Shown here: positions 32,563 to 41,872 of the stretch, one piece after another
How positions within the stretch are numbered: the stretch's first letter is position 1
Layout: the number at the start of each line of letters is the position of its first letter
The notes under the pieces: generated by a model
Databases searched by the model: none
What the model was told of the DNA's origin: nothing
What the model saw: only the letters and a program-made list of their open reading frames with translations
Program-made: the position numbers and the translations under genes
Origin: Bradyrhizobium nitroreducens
Lineage (GTDB): Bacteria; Pseudomonadota; Alphaproteobacteria; Rhizobiales; Xanthobacteraceae
Assembly (NCBI RefSeq): GCF_002776695.1
Contig: NZ_LFJC01000003.1
Span: 1,268,636 to 1,332,635, forward strand
Reading direction: 5' to 3'
DNA length: 64,000 nt

Positions 32563-33301
32563 CACTGCGATCGCCGAGGCTCCGGCCAAGGCCGCGACCG
32601 GCGGAAACATCCTTCAAGTCCGCAACCTCGAAGCATGGTACGGCGAGTCTCACATCCTGCACGGGATCAACTTCGACGTGAATGCGGGCGAGGTCGTCAC
32701 CCTGCTCGGGCGCAACGGCGCCGGCAAGACGACCACGCTGAAGTCGATCATGGGCATCATCGGCAAGCGTACCGGGTCGGTGAAGTTCAACAACCAGGAG
32801 ATCATCCGCGCGACCTCCGACAAGATCGCGCGCAGTGGCATCGCGTTCTGCCCGGAGGAGCGGGGCATATTCTCCAGCCTCGACGTGCGCGAGAATTTGA
32901 TGCTGCCGCCGGTGGTCCGTGAAGGCGGATTGCCGCTCGAGCAGATCTTCGAGTTGTTCCCGAACCTGAAGGAGCGGCTCAACAGCCAGGGGACCAAGCT
33001 GTCCGGCGGCGAGCAGCAGATGCTTGCGATCGCGCGCATCCTGCGCACCGGCGCGAGCTTCCTGATGCTGGACGAGCCGACCGAGGGCCTTGCCCCCGTC
33101 ATCATCCAGCAGATCGGCCACACCATCGCGCGGCTCAAGAAGGAAGGTTTCACGATCCTCCTGGTCGAGCAGAATTTCCGCTTCGCATCCACCGTCGCCG
33201 ACCGTTACTACGTGGTCGAGCACGGCAAGATCATTGACGGGTTTTCCAATGCCGAGCTTGCCGCCAACATGGACAAGCTCCACACCTATTTGGGTGTCTA
33301 G
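32555..33301 (+). CDS. livF: Branched-chain amino acid type ABC transporter, ATP-binding protein LivF-like
   Basis: The 248-residue ATPase has Walker A GRNGAGKTTT, signature LSGGEQQ, Walker B FLMLDEPTEG, and the H-loop LVEQN. The N-terminal 20 residues (MPDTAIAEAPAKAATGG) are an extra low-complexity leader not seen in E. coli LivF. It overlaps livG by eight bases. Together they form the two NBD subunits of one transporter. Confidence 0.88.
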   Translation: MPDTAIAEAPAKAATGGNILQVRNLEAWYGESHILHGINFDVNAGEVVTLLGRNGAGKTTTLKSIMGIIGKRTGSVKFNNQEIIRATSDKIARSGIAFCPEERGIFSSLDVRENLMLPPVVREGGLPLEQIFELFPNLKERLNSQGTKLSGGEQQMLAIARILRTGASFLMLDEPTEGLAPVIIQQIGHTIARLKKEGFTILLVEQNFRFASTVADRYYVVEHGKIIDGFSNAELAANMDKLHTYLGV

Positions 33302-33373
33302 AGCATGATCTGAAACCGGCGGGCCGCGCTATCATGATCCGTGTGGCGGTTTTCCGGGACAATCGTGCTCAGA
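33299..33373. repeat. Intergenic palindromic repeat (GAGCATGATC type)
   Basis: The left end GAGCATGATCTGAAACCGG and right end CGGTTTTCCGGGACAATCGTGCTC are imperfect inverted copies around a GC-rich loop. This matches a repeat family widespread in Rhizobiales. It overlaps the livF stop codon and stands in the gap before livK, where it may affect mRNA stability within the operon. Confidence 0.7.
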
Positions 33374-33413
33374 CAGAAGAACTGCCAACGAGAAAATTCA
33401 AAAAGGAAGTTGC

Positions 33414-34637
33414 ATGAAGACGAAGTCGATTGCATCGTTGTTGCTGACCACCGCGCTCACCTTCGCCGTCACAGGCGTCGCGTCCGCGCAGGACAAGACC
33501 GTCAAGATCGGCGCGCTGTCCGATCAGTCCGGTCTCTATGCCGATCTCGGCGGTCCCGGCTCGACCCTCGCCGCCCAGATGGCCGTCGAGGATTCCGGCC
33601 TGGCTGCGAAGGGCTGGAAGATCGACATCATCTCCGGCGACCACCAGAACAAGCCCGACATCGGCACTGCGATCGCGCGGCAGTGGTTCGACGTCGACAA
33701 GGTCGACATCATCGTCGACGTGCCGAATTCCGGCGTGGCGCTCGCCGTCAACAACGTCGTCAAGGAAAAGAACGGCGTCTACATCAATTCGGGTGCGGCG
33801 ACCTCCGACCTCACCAACGCGCAGTGCTCGCCCAACACCGTGCACTGGACCTACGACACCTACATGCTGGCCCACACCACCGGCCAGGCGCTGGTCAAGG
33901 CGGGGGGCGACAGCTGGTTCTTCCTGACCGCGGACTACGCCTTCGGTGCGGCGCTCGAGCGTGACACCACGGCGGTCGTCACCGCCAACGGCGGCAAGGT
34001 GATCGGCGGGGTCAAGCATCCGCTGAACACGCCGGACTTTTCGTCCTTCCTGCTCCAGGCGCAGTCCTCCAAGGCAAAGATCATCGGTCTTGCCAATGCC
34101 GGCGGCGACACCACCAACACGATCAAGCAGGCGGCCGAGTTCGGCATCGGCAAGGGCGGTCAGAAGCTCGCGGCGCTCTTGCTCTTCCTCACCGACATCA
34201 AGGCGATCGGGCTGGAGACGGCGCAGGGCCTCAACTTCACCGAGACGTTCTACTGGGACATGAACGACCAGACCCGGGCGTTCTCGAAGCGCTTCGCCGA
34301 GAAGATGAAGAACAACGCGCCGCCCACCATGGTGCAGGCCGGCGTCTATGCGGGCGTGCGTCACTATCTCAAGGCGCTGGACGCGCTCGGCGGCAATCCG
34401 CATGACGGCGTCAAGGTCGTGGAGAAGATGAAGTCGATGCCGACGGAGGACGATCTGTTCGGCAAGGGCGAGATTCAGCCCAACGGCCGCACCATCCACA
34501 GCGCCTATCTGTTCGAGGTGAAGAAGCCCTCGGAGTCCAAGGGGCCGTGGGACTTCTACAAGCTGGTCGGCACGGTGCCAGGCGACCAGGCCTTCACGCC
34601 GCTGTCCGAAAGCAAGTGTGCGCTGTTGAAGAAGTAA
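33414..34637 (+). CDS. livK: ABC transporter substrate-binding protein (LivK/urea-amide type)
   Basis: A 407-residue periplasmic binding protein with a signal peptide (SLLLTTALTFAVTGVASA before QDKTVKIG). The mature protein has the type I periplasmic binding fold with ADLGGPGSTLAAQMAVEDSG and FFLTADYAFGAALERDT. It sits between livF and livH and supplies the transporter's specificity. A close paralogue with the same unusual motifs is encoded at 47759-48985. The ligand cannot be read; the family includes branched-chain amino acid, amide and aromatic acid binders. Confidence 0.88.
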   Translation: MKTKSIASLLLTTALTFAVTGVASAQDKTVKIGALSDQSGLYADLGGPGSTLAAQMAVEDSGLAAKGWKIDIISGDHQNKPDIGTAIARQWFDVDKVDIIVDVPNSGVALAVNNVVKEKNGVYINSGAATSDLTNAQCSPNTVHWTYDTYMLAHTTGQALVKAGGDSWFFLTADYAFGAALERDTTAVVTANGGKVIGGVKHPLNTPDFSSFLLQAQSSKAKIIGLANAGGDTTNTIKQAAEFGIGKGGQKLAALLLFLTDIKAIGLETAQGLNFTETFYWDMNDQTRAFSKRFAEKMKNNAPPTMVQAGVYAGVRHYLKALDALGGNPHDGVKVVEKMKSMPTEDDLFGKGEIQPNGRTIHSAYLFEVKKPSESKGPWDFYKLVGTVPGDQAFTPLSESKCALLKK

Positions 34638-34711
34638 GACAACGGCCCGCAGGCCTCTGAGGCTTGCGGGCGACTTTCAAGGGAACGCCGAAGGGATCGG
34701 GTGCGGGATCG

Positions 34712-35575
34712 ATGCAGGCTCTATACGCTCAGCTACTGGTGGGATTGATCAACGGCTCGTTCTACGCGCTGCTCAGTCTCGGGCTTGCCGTGATCTTCGG
34801 CATGCTCAACATCATCAATTTCGCCCATGGCGCGCTCTACATGATGGGCGCCTTCGTCGCCTATTTCCTCTTGAATCTTGGCGGGATCAACTACTGGTGG
34901 GCGCTGCTGTTTGCGCCCATTATCGTCGGCATTTTCGGCATGATCCTCGAACGGACCATGCTGCAATGGCTGACTGGCCTGGATCACCTCTACGGCCTGC
35001 TCCTGACCTTCGGCATCGCGCTGATCGTGCAGGGCGTGTTCCAGAACTATTTCGGCTCCTCCGGCCTGCCTTATGCGATTCCGGACCAGCTCAAGGGCGG
35101 CATGAATCTCGGCTTCATGTTCCTGCCGATCTATCGCGGCTGGGTCGTCGTGTTCTCGCTGGTCGTGTGTCTGGCGACCTGGTTCCTGATCGAGAAGACG
35201 CAGCTCGGCGCCTACCTGCGCGCCGCCACCGAAAACCCGACGCTGGTGCGCGCCTTCGGCATCAACGTCCCGCGCATGATCACGCTCACCTACGGCCTCG
35301 GCGTCGGCCTTGCCGCGCTGGCCGGCGTGCTTTCGGCACCGATCAACCAGGTGCGGCCCCTGATGGGCGCCGACCTCATCATCGTCGTGTTCGCGGTGGT
35401 TGTGATCGGCGGGATGGGTTCGATCATGGGCTCCATCATCACCGGATTCGCGCTCGGTGTGATCGAGGGCCTGACCAAGTATTTCTACCCCGAGGCCTCC
35501 AACACCGTCGTGTTCGTGCTGATGGTGCTGGTGCTCTTGGTGAAGCCAACGGGACTGACGGGAAGGGCGGCCTGA
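34712..35575 (+). CDS. livH: ABC transporter permease LivH-like
   Basis: The 287-residue permease has about eight membrane helices and the LivH markers LINGSFYALLSLGLAVIFGMLNIINFAHG at the N-terminus and VVIGGMGSIMGSIITGFALGVIEG at the C-terminus. It forms the membrane channel with LivM. The ATG at 34712 follows a weak site (GGGATC); an in-frame start 16 codons earlier is less likely. The stop is one base before the livM start. Confidence 0.87.
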   Translation: MQALYAQLLVGLINGSFYALLSLGLAVIFGMLNIINFAHGALYMMGAFVAYFLLNLGGINYWWALLFAPIIVGIFGMILERTMLQWLTGLDHLYGLLLTFGIALIVQGVFQNYFGSSGLPYAIPDQLKGGMNLGFMFLPIYRGWVVVFSLVVCLATWFLIEKTQLGAYLRAATENPTLVRAFGINVPRMITLTYGLGVGLAALAGVLSAPINQVRPLMGADLIIVVFAVVVIGGMGSIMGSIITGFALGVIEGLTKYFYPEASNTVVFVLMVLVLLVKPTGLTGRAA

Positions 35576-35576
35576 T

Positions 35577-36545
35577 ATGACAACCCTGACGGACGATACG
35601 CTGCCGGCAACCCCGCGCGCGATGCGCGACGAGATGATCGTTTTCGTCGTGATGGCGCTGCTGCTGGCCTCGGTGCCATTCACGGGCGTCTACCCGTTCT
35701 TCGTGATGCAGGCGCTGTGCTTCGCGCTGCTCGCCTGCGCCTTCAATCTCCTGATCGGCTATGGCGGCCTGCTGTCGTTCGGCCACGCGATGTTCTTAGG
35801 GACAGCCGGCTATTGCAGCGCGCATGCGCTGAAGGTGTGGGCGCTGCCGCCCGAGCTCGGCATCCTCGTCGGCATCGCCGCGGCTTTCGTGCTCTCGCTC
35901 ATCACCGGCTACATCTCGATCCGTCGCCAGGGCATCTATTTCTCGATGATCACGCTGGCGCTGTCACAGCTGCTTTACTTCATCTACCTCCAGGCCCCGT
36001 TCACCCACGGTGAGGACGGCATCCAGGGCATCCCGCAGGGACACATGTTCGGCGTGTTCGATCTCTCCAAACCGACGGTGCTCTATTACGTCGTGCTGGT
36101 CGGGTTCCTCGCCGGCTTCCTCTTGATCTTCCGCATCATCAACTCGCCGTTCGGCGAAGTCCTGAAGGCGATCCGCGAGAACGAGCCGCGCGCGATTTCG
36201 CTCGGCTACCGGACCGACCAGTACAAGTTCCTGGCCTTTGTGCTGTCCGGGACGCTGGCCGGCTTCGCCGGCGCACTGAAAGTGTTCGTGGCGCAGAACG
36301 CCTCGCTCACCGACGTGCATTGGTCGATGTCGGGCGAGGTCGTGCTGATGACGCTGGTCGGCGGCCTCGGCACCATTTTCGGTCCCGTGGTCGGCGCCTT
36401 CGTGATCATCGCCATGCAGCAATACCTCGCCGGCTTCGGCCAGTGGGTGACGGTGATCCAGGGCTCGATCTTCGTGATCTGCGTGCTCACCTTCCGCCGC
36501 GGCGTCATCGGCGAAATCGCGCATTACTTCCGGCGATCACTCTAA
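35577..36545 (+). CDS. livM: ABC transporter permease LivM-like
   Basis: A 322-residue permease with LivM signatures LLIGYGGLLSFGHAMFLGTAGYCSAHALK and LIFRIINSPFGEVLKAIRENEPRAISLGY. It pairs with LivH. It is the last gene of the set and is followed by an 11-base perfect hairpin. Confidence 0.87.
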   Translation: MTTLTDDTLPATPRAMRDEMIVFVVMALLLASVPFTGVYPFFVMQALCFALLACAFNLLIGYGGLLSFGHAMFLGTAGYCSAHALKVWALPPELGILVGIAAAFVLSLITGYISIRRQGIYFSMITLALSQLLYFIYLQAPFTHGEDGIQGIPQGHMFGVFDLSKPTVLYYVVLVGFLAGFLLIFRIINSPFGEVLKAIRENEPRAISLGYRTDQYKFLAFVLSGTLAGFAGALKVFVAQNASLTDVHWSMSGEVVLMTLVGGLGTIFGPVVGAFVIIAMQQYLAGFGQWVTVIQGSIFVICVLTFRRGVIGEIAHYFRRSL

Positions 36546-36553
36546 ATCATTGA

Positions 36554-36580
36554 TATCGCGCCAGTTTTACTGGCGCGATA
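36554..36580 (+). terminator. Perfect hairpin after the liv operon
   Basis: TATCGCGCCAG and CTGGCGCGATA are perfect 11-base inverted arms with loop TTTTA, nine bases after the livM stop. There is no T-run after the stem, so it may be a Rho-assisted or processing structure. Confidence 0.5.
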
Positions 36581-36642
36581 ATCCGGTGGATGATCCGGCT
36601 CCGCGGGCGTGAGATGACACGCACGCGGATCGAAAATGGTCT

Positions 36643-36660
36643 ATGACAGTTTCATGACGG
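36643..36660. promoter_or_regulatory. Pho-box-like direct repeat
   Basis: ATGACAG, four bases, then ATGACGG is the complement of two PhoB half-sites (CTGTCAT spaced by four). It lies 42 bases before the DUF47 start. Phosphate limitation through PhoB is the expected regulator of phosphate transport genes. The orientation is reversed relative to most rhizobial Pho boxes, so activation versus repression is open. Confidence 0.5.
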
Positions 36661-36701
36661 CCCTGACGGGCCGGGCCATTTCCAACCGGTAGCCTATCCC
36701 C

Positions 36702-37346
36702 ATGATGCGATGGTTTCGCGCGTTCCTGCCCAAGGAAGAACGGTTCTTCGACCTGTTCGATCGGCATATCCAGACGGTGATCCAGGGGTCGATCGCGCTG
36801 CAGGGCATGCTCAACGGAGGCGAGGAGACGCCGGTCTATTGCCAGCGGGTCAACCAGTTCGAGAACGATGCCGACAACATCACCCGTGAGGTGCTGACGG
36901 CGGTGCGCCGCACCTTCATCACCCCGTTCGACCGTGGCGATATCAAGAACCTCATCACGTCGATGGACGACGCCATCGACCAGATGCAGCAGACGGCCAA
37001 GGCCGTGATGCTGTTCGAGGTCCGCAGCTTCGAGCCGCCGATGCGCGAGATCGGCGGACTTCTGATCGAATGCGCCAATCTGGTCGGCCGTGCGCTGCCG
37101 CTGATGCAGTCGATCGGCCCGAACGTGGCCATGCTGACCGCCATCACGGAAGAGCTCGGCAAGCTGGAGGGCCGCGTCGACGATCTCCATGACATCGGGC
37201 TGAAGGAACTGTTCCTCAAGCATCGCGAAGGCAATGCGATGGATTTCATCGTCGGCGTCGAGATCTACGACCACCTCGAGAAGGTGGCCGATCGCTTCGA
37301 CGACGTCGCGAACGAGATCAACAGCATCGTCATCGAACAAGTTTAG
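36702..37346 (+). CDS. DUF47-family Pit accessory protein
   Basis: A 214-residue helical protein of the DUF47/PhoU-like family. The conserved region FIKPFDRxDI-like motif appears as FITPFDRGDIKNLITSMDDAIDQMQQTAKA, and a second repeat contains LEKVADRFDDVANEINSIVIEQV. DUF47 proteins are nearly always encoded next to Pit-type phosphate transporters and probably regulate them. The gene ends 12 bases before the transporter. Confidence 0.88.
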   Translation: MMRWFRAFLPKEERFFDLFDRHIQTVIQGSIALQGMLNGGEETPVYCQRVNQFENDADNITREVLTAVRRTFITPFDRGDIKNLITSMDDAIDQMQQTAKAVMLFEVRSFEPPMREIGGLLIECANLVGRALPLMQSIGPNVAMLTAITEELGKLEGRVDDLHDIGLKELFLKHREGNAMDFIVGVEIYDHLEKVADRFDDVANEINSIVIEQV

Positions 37347-37358
37347 GGCGGGGTTGCC

Positions 37359-38366
37359 GTGGATGCCGCGTTGGGTCTTCCCGTCCTGGTCGGCTTGATC
37401 GCCGTCGCGCTGCTGTTCGATTTCCTGAACGGCCTGCACGACGCGGCCAATTCGATCGCGACCATCGTCTCGACCCGCGTGCTGCGGCCCCAATTCGCGG
37501 TATTCTGGGCTGCGTTCTTCAATTTCGTCGCCTTCATGGTGTTCGGGCTGCACGTCGCCCAGACCATCGGCACCGGCATCATCGACCCCGCGATCGTCGA
37601 TGCCCAGGTGATCTTCGCGGCGCTGGTCGGCGCCATCGTCTGGAACCTCGTGACCTGGGCGCTGGGCATCCCGTCCTCGTCCTCGCATGCGCTGATCGGC
37701 GGGCTCGTCGGCGGCGGCATGGCCAAGGCCGGCATCTCCGCGGCGGTGTGGAGCGGCTTGACCAAGACGGTGCTGGCGATCGTGCTGTCGCCGCTGGTCG
37801 GCTTCCTGCTCGCGATGATGCTGGTTGCGATCGTGTCCTGGGCCTCGGTGCGCTCGACGCCGTTTGCGGTCGACCGCGCCTTCCGCATCCTGCAATTTGC
37901 CTCCGCCTCGCTTTATTCGCTCGGCCATGGCGGCAATGACGCGCAAAAGACCATGGGCATCATCGCGGTGCTGCTGTATTCGCAGGGCCATCTCGGCAGC
38001 GACTTTTCGGTGCCTTTCTGGGTGGTGCTGTCCTGCCAGGCGGCGATGGCGCTGGGCACGCTGATGGGAGGCTGGCGCATCGTCCGCACCATGGGACTGC
38101 GCATCACGAAATTGACGCCGATGCAGGGCTTTTGCGCCGAGACGGGGGGCGCCGCGACCCTGTTCATGGCGACCTATCTCGGGGTTCCCGTCTCGACCAC
38201 CCACACCATCACCGGCGCCATCGTCGGCGTCGGCGCGGCGCGGCGCGTCTCGGCCGTGCGCTGGAACGTGGCAAGCTCGATCGTCTATGCCTGGGTGATC
38301 ACGATCCCGGCCTCGGCCATCGTCGCGGCGCTGACCTGGTGGGTGGTCCAGCTCTTCGTCAGGTAA
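37359..38366 (+). CDS. Inorganic phosphate transporter, Pit family
   Basis: The 335-residue membrane protein has the PHO4 family repeats [22 protein letters not shown] and [19 protein letters not shown], each with the GxNDxAN-like core, and a C-terminal [20 protein letters not shown] repeat. It is a low-affinity H+/metal-phosphate symporter. It starts with GTG at 37359. Its 3' end overlaps the convergent sugE/gdx gene by eight bases. A Pho-box-like element precedes the DUF47-pit unit. Confidence 0.88.
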   Translation: MDAALGLPVLVGLIAVALLFDFLNGLHDAANSIATIVSTRVLRPQFAVFWAAFFNFVAFMVFGLHVAQTIGTGIIDPAIVDAQVIFAALVGAIVWNLVTWALGIPSSSSHALIGGLVGGGMAKAGISAAVWSGLTKTVLAIVLSPLVGFLLAMMLVAIVSWASVRSTPFAVDRAFRILQFASASLYSLGHGGNDAQKTMGIIAVLLYSQGHLGSDFSVPFWVVLSCQAAMALGTLMGGWRIVRTMGLRITKLTPMQGFCAETGGAATLFMATYLGVPVSTTHTITGAIVGVGAARRVSAVRWNVASSIVYAWVITIPASAIVAALTWWVVQLFVR

Positions 38367-38673
38367 CGAGCTTCAGCCCGACGATCCCGGCCACGATCAG
38401 CCCGATGCTGGCGAGGCGGAGCGCCGTGGCCGGCTCCCCGAACAGGATGATGCCCAGCGTCGCGGTACCGACCGCGCCGATGCCGGTCCAGACCGCATAG
38501 GCGGTTCCGACGGGCAGCGTTTTGAGGGCGAGGCCGAGCAGGATGACGCTGCCGGCCATGGCCGCGAGCGTGACCACGGAGGGAACGAGCTTGGTAAATC
38601 CCTCGGTATATTTCAGGCCGATCGCCCAGGTGATTTCGAGAAGGCCGGCGACGAACAGGATGCTCCAGGCCAT
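38359..38673 (-). CDS. sugE: Small multidrug resistance family guanidinium exporter (SugE/Gdx type)
   Basis: A 104-residue four-helix SMR protein: [26 protein letters not shown] with the membrane Glu, then [27 protein letters not shown]. This is the SugE (Gdx) clade, which exports guanidinium in exchange for protons. Two ACGG-loop hairpins of a guanidine-II riboswitch lie just upstream, which supports that specificity. GGAGGG is six bases before the ATG. The last eight bases overlap the convergent phosphate transporter gene. Confidence 0.9.
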   Translation of the reverse strand: MAWSILFVAGLLEITWAIGLKYTEGFTKLVPSVVTLAAMAGSVILLGLALKTLPVGTAYAVWTGIGAVGTATLGIILFGEPATALRLASIGLIVAGIVGLKLVT

Positions 38674-38691
38674 GACGACCCTCCATTCACG

Positions 38692-38742
38692 GCAGGGCCG
38701 TCCCCGCAGGCAGATGCTGATGAGCAGGAGGGCCGTCCCTCC
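38692..38742 (-). promoter_or_regulatory. Guanidine-II (mini-ykkC) riboswitch
   Basis: On the minus strand two hairpins with identical ACGG loops follow each other: GGAGGG-ACGG-CCCTCC (38742-38727) and GCGGGG-ACGG-CCCTGC (38707-38692), 19 bases apart. Paired ACGR loops are the hallmark of the guanidine-II class. The gene behind it is the guanidine exporter type sugE. The ribosome binding site GGAGGG (38684-38679) equals the first hairpin's 5' arm, so its 3' arm CCCTCC could alternatively cover it. This gives a simple translational switch turned on by ligand. Confidence 0.88.
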
Positions 38743-38843
38743 CAAGACTATTTTATCAGATCCGATATGGGGCTGGCCGGAAGGCTCCGCAATCACCAAA
38801 TGAGGCTTGATCAGGCCCAGTTTCCCTGCCAAACGCTCCCGCC

Positions 38844-40466
38844 ATGTCCGACATCGCCGCCACCACCGCCGAATCGCCGGCCCGTTCCCCGCTTGCCGCT
38901 GAAGTGGCGCGGCGGCGGACTTTTGCGATCATCTCGCATCCTGACGCCGGCAAGACCACCCTGACCGAGAAGCTGCTGCTGTTCGGCGGCGCCATCAATC
39001 TCGCCGGCCAGGTCAAGGCCAAGGGCGAGCGGCGAAACACGCGCTCGGACTGGATGAAGATCGAACGCGAGCGCGGCATCTCGGTCGTGACCTCGGTGAT
39101 GACCTTCGAGTTCGAAGGCCTCGTGTTCAACCTGCTGGACACGCCGGGCCACGAGGACTTTTCGGAAGACACCTATCGCACCCTGACGGCGGTGGACTCC
39201 GCGGTCATGGTGATCGACGCCGCCAAGGGCATCGAGGCGCGCACCCGAAAGCTGTTCGAGGTTTGCCGCCTGCGCGACATCCCGATCATCACGTTCATCA
39301 ACAAGATGGACCGCGAGAGCCGCGACGTGTTCGAGCTGCTCGACGAGATCGAGAAGACGCTGGCGCTCGACACCACGCCGATGACCTGGCCGGTCGGCCG
39401 CGGTCGTGACTTCCTCGGCACCTATGACGTCGTCAATGGCGGCGTGCGCCTGCTCGAAGGCGGCGGCGCCAAGACCGGCGCGGCGCAGCAGATCGAGATC
39501 GAGGAACTGGCCAAGCTCAATGCCAATCTCGATGTCTCGGCGGTAAAAGACGAGCTCGAGCTCGTCACCGAGGCCTCCAAACCGTTCGAGCTCGAAGCGT
39601 TCCGCGAGGGACATCTGACGCCGGTCTATTTCGGCAGCGCGCTGCGCAATTTCGGCGTCGGCGATTTGCTGGAAGGTCTCGGCAAGTTCGCGCCCGAGCC
39701 GCGCGCGCAGGACAGCGACCAGCGCAAGGTCGAGGCGACCGATCCACGCATGAGCGCCTTCGTGTTCAAGATCCAGGCCAACATGGATCCGAACCATCGC
39801 GACCGCATCGCCTTCGCGCGCCTCTGCTCGGGCAAGCTCAGCCGCGGCATGAAGGCCAAGCTGGTGCGTACCGGCAAGAGCATGCCGCTGTCGAGCCCGC
39901 AGTTCTTCTTCGCCCAGGACCGCTCGGTCGCCGACGAAGCCTTTGCCGGCGACGTCGTCGGCATTCCCAATCACGGCACGCTGCGCATCGGCGACACCCT
40001 GACCGAAGGCGAGGATTTCAACTTCGTCGGCGTGCCGAGCTTCGCGCCGGAAATCGTCCGCCGCGTCCGTCTCACCGACGCGATGAAGGCGAAGAAGCTG
40101 AAGGAAGCGCTGCAGCAGATGTCGGAAGAGGGGGTGGTGCAGGTGTTCCGCCCGCGCGACGGCGCACCGGCGCTGGTCGGCGTGGTCGGCGCGCTGCAGC
40201 TCGACGTGCTGAAGGCGCGGCTGGAGGCGGAATATTCCCTGCCGGTCGAGTTCGAAGTCAGCGAGTTCCAGCTGGCGCGCTGGGTCTCCTCGGAGGACCG
40301 CAAGAAGCTCGATGCCTTCATCGCCGCCAACACCTCCAGCATCGCCGACGACGTCGACGGCGATCCCGTTTATCTGGCACGGAACGAGTTCTATCTCGGC
40401 TACACCAAGGAGCGCGCCGAGGGCATCGAGTTCACCAACGTCAAGGACGTCAAGAAGAAGGGGTAG
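38844..40466 (+). CDS. prfC: Peptide chain release factor 3
   Basis: The 540-residue GTPase has G1 [13 protein letters not shown] (about 31-43), the following switch with [10 protein letters not shown]3 [16 protein letters not shown], and G4 NKMD. The C-terminal domains are of the RF3 type rather than EF-G. RF3 helps recycle RF1/RF2 after termination. The size is as usual (about 530). A GC hairpin (AGGGCGC/GCGCCCT) overlaps the end of the gene. Confidence 0.93.
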   Translation: MSDIAATTAESPARSPLAAEVARRRTFAIISHPDAGKTTLTEKLLLFGGAINLAGQVKAKGERRNTRSDWMKIERERGISVVTSVMTFEFEGLVFNLLDTPGHEDFSEDTYRTLTAVDSAVMVIDAAKGIEARTRKLFEVCRLRDIPIITFINKMDRESRDVFELLDEIEKTLALDTTPMTWPVGRGRDFLGTYDVVNGGVRLLEGGGAKTGAAQQIEIEELAKLNANLDVSAVKDELELVTEASKPFELEAFREGHLTPVYFGSALRNFGVGDLLEGLGKFAPEPRAQDSDQRKVEATDPRMSAFVFKIQANMDPNHRDRIAFARLCSGKLSRGMKAKLVRTGKSMPLSSPQFFFAQDRSVADEAFAGDVVGIPNHGTLRIGDTLTEGEDFNFVGVPSFAPEIVRRVRLTDAMKAKKLKEALQQMSEEGVVQVFRPRDGAPALVGVVGALQLDVLKARLEAEYSLPVEFEVSEFQLARWVSSEDRKKLDAFIAANTSSIADDVDGDPVYLARNEFYLGYTKERAEGIEFTNVKDVKKKG

Positions 40467-40566
40467 GGCGCAACGCGCCCTCTCGCGCGCGAGCATGTGA
40501 ATGCGCGCGGGGTTGACGCATTCATGGGCAATGCCACTTCTTCTCGTGACATCCCGAGTTCATTCC

Positions 40567-41145
40567 ATGTGGCGCGGCTTCCTTGTTCTCTTCCTGCTGG
40601 CGACATCAGCGATCGCCGCGGACGCGCGCCCGCGCCAGATCAATCCGATCCCGTTCGCGCATGAGCCGTGCAGCGTGCTCGACGGCCGACCCTGCACACC
40701 GTCCTATTGCAGCCCGCTCGAGCCCGGCCCCTGTATCCCCGAGATAGACTATCCCTATGGGCAAAATCTTCAGCTGACGATCGAAAGCGTGCCGTCCGAG
40801 GCCGATCGCGCCAAATACCGGAAGCCGGATCACGATCTCGACACGATCGGCGACCTCTTCGCCGAGTTGCGCACCTGCTGGTCGCCGCCGGCGGACAATG
40901 CGAGGGCGGGCATGCAGATGGCGGTGCGCTTCAGCTTCAACAAGGCGGGCGGCCTGATCGGGCCGCCGCGATTGACCTTTGCAACGGCGGGCGTGCCGGC
41001 GGATATCCGCACCAGCTATCTCAATGCGATCAATTCATCGTTGAAGGCCTGTCTACCGCTGAAATTCACCAGTAACCTCGGTGGTGCCCTGGCGGGGCGG
41101 CCGATCGCGATCCGCTACGTCGACAACCGGCAGATTGGTCAGTAG
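40567..41145 (+). CDS. Secreted hypothetical protein, cysteine-containing
   Basis: The 192-residue protein has a signal peptide (RGFLVLFLLATSAIAADA) and a proline/cysteine-rich first part (EPCSVLDGRPCTPSYCSPLEPGPCIPEIDYPYG). The second half (FAELRTCWSPPADNARAGMQMAVRFSFNKAGGLIGPPR) resembles the TonB-C-like/energy-transducer-related domain found in some periplasmic proteins. A role cannot be assigned. The ATG at 40567 starts the signal peptide. Confidence 0.7.
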   Translation: MWRGFLVLFLLATSAIAADARPRQINPIPFAHEPCSVLDGRPCTPSYCSPLEPGPCIPEIDYPYGQNLQLTIESVPSEADRAKYRKPDHDLDTIGDLFAELRTCWSPPADNARAGMQMAVRFSFNKAGGLIGPPRLTFATAGVPADIRTSYLNAINSSLKACLPLKFTSNLGGALAGRPIAIRYVDNRQIGQ

Positions 41146-41215
41146 CGCATCAGTTGCGACCGGCGGTCAATCGATGATACCTCAGAGCCGGGGGCTGCTT
41201 TGCGGGGAGGATGTC

Positions 41216-41800
41216 GTGGGTCTGCTGGTCATGATCCTGGGGCTGGTGCTGTTCTTTGCCACCCATGTTTTCACAACGAAACGAGACGCGCGCGCGCAGG
41301 CGATCGCGAAGCTGGGCGAGGGGACTTACAAGATCCTCTACGCGCTGGTCTCGTTCGCGGGGCTCGCGCTGATCATCTGGGGCTTTGCCCATTACCGCAG
41401 CTCCGGCTGGATCGACGTCTGGTATCCGCCGAAGGCGATGAAGCACATCACGATCGCCCTGATGCTGCCCGCGGTGATCATGGTGGTCGCCTCCTATTTG
41501 CGCGGTCGCATCTACGCGACGCTGAAGCATCCGATGCTGGCCGGTATCAAGCTGTGGGCGGCGGCGCATCTTTTGGCCAATGGCGATCTCGGCTCCATGA
41601 TCCTGTTCGGCTCGTTCCTGGGCTGGGCGGTCTATGACCGCATCTCGCTGAAGCATCGCACCGACGCCGGCGGACCGCCGATCCCGGTCGGTGGGGTCAC
41701 CAACGATCTGATCGCCGTCGCAGTTGGCATCGTCGCCTATCTCGCGCTGGCGTTCGCGTTCCATCCGGTCGTGATTGGCGTTCCCGTGATCGGCGTCTAG
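41216..41800 (+). CDS. NnrU-family membrane protein
   Basis: A 194-residue membrane protein with about five helices. Family markers are LGLVLFFATHVFTTKRDAR, VSFAGLALIIWGFAHYRSSG and KHPMLAGIKLWAAAHLLANGDLGSMILFG. NnrU proteins are linked to nitric oxide/denitrification and heme-related steps and are also present in non-denitrifying rhizobia. The GTG at 41216 is preferred because GGGAGG lies just upstream; in-frame codons further upstream would overlap the preceding gene. Confidence 0.82.
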   Translation: MGLLVMILGLVLFFATHVFTTKRDARAQAIAKLGEGTYKILYALVSFAGLALIIWGFAHYRSSGWIDVWYPPKAMKHITIALMLPAVIMVVASYLRGRIYATLKHPMLAGIKLWAAAHLLANGDLGSMILFGSFLGWAVYDRISLKHRTDAGGPPIPVGGVTNDLIAVAVGIVAYLALAFAFHPVVIGVPVIGV

Positions 41801-41872
41801 CCGGTCGGCACAAGACCTGATCGGGATATCCGTGCGCGGAAGGTGAGAACACAACAAGCCGAGGGCGTTTCG

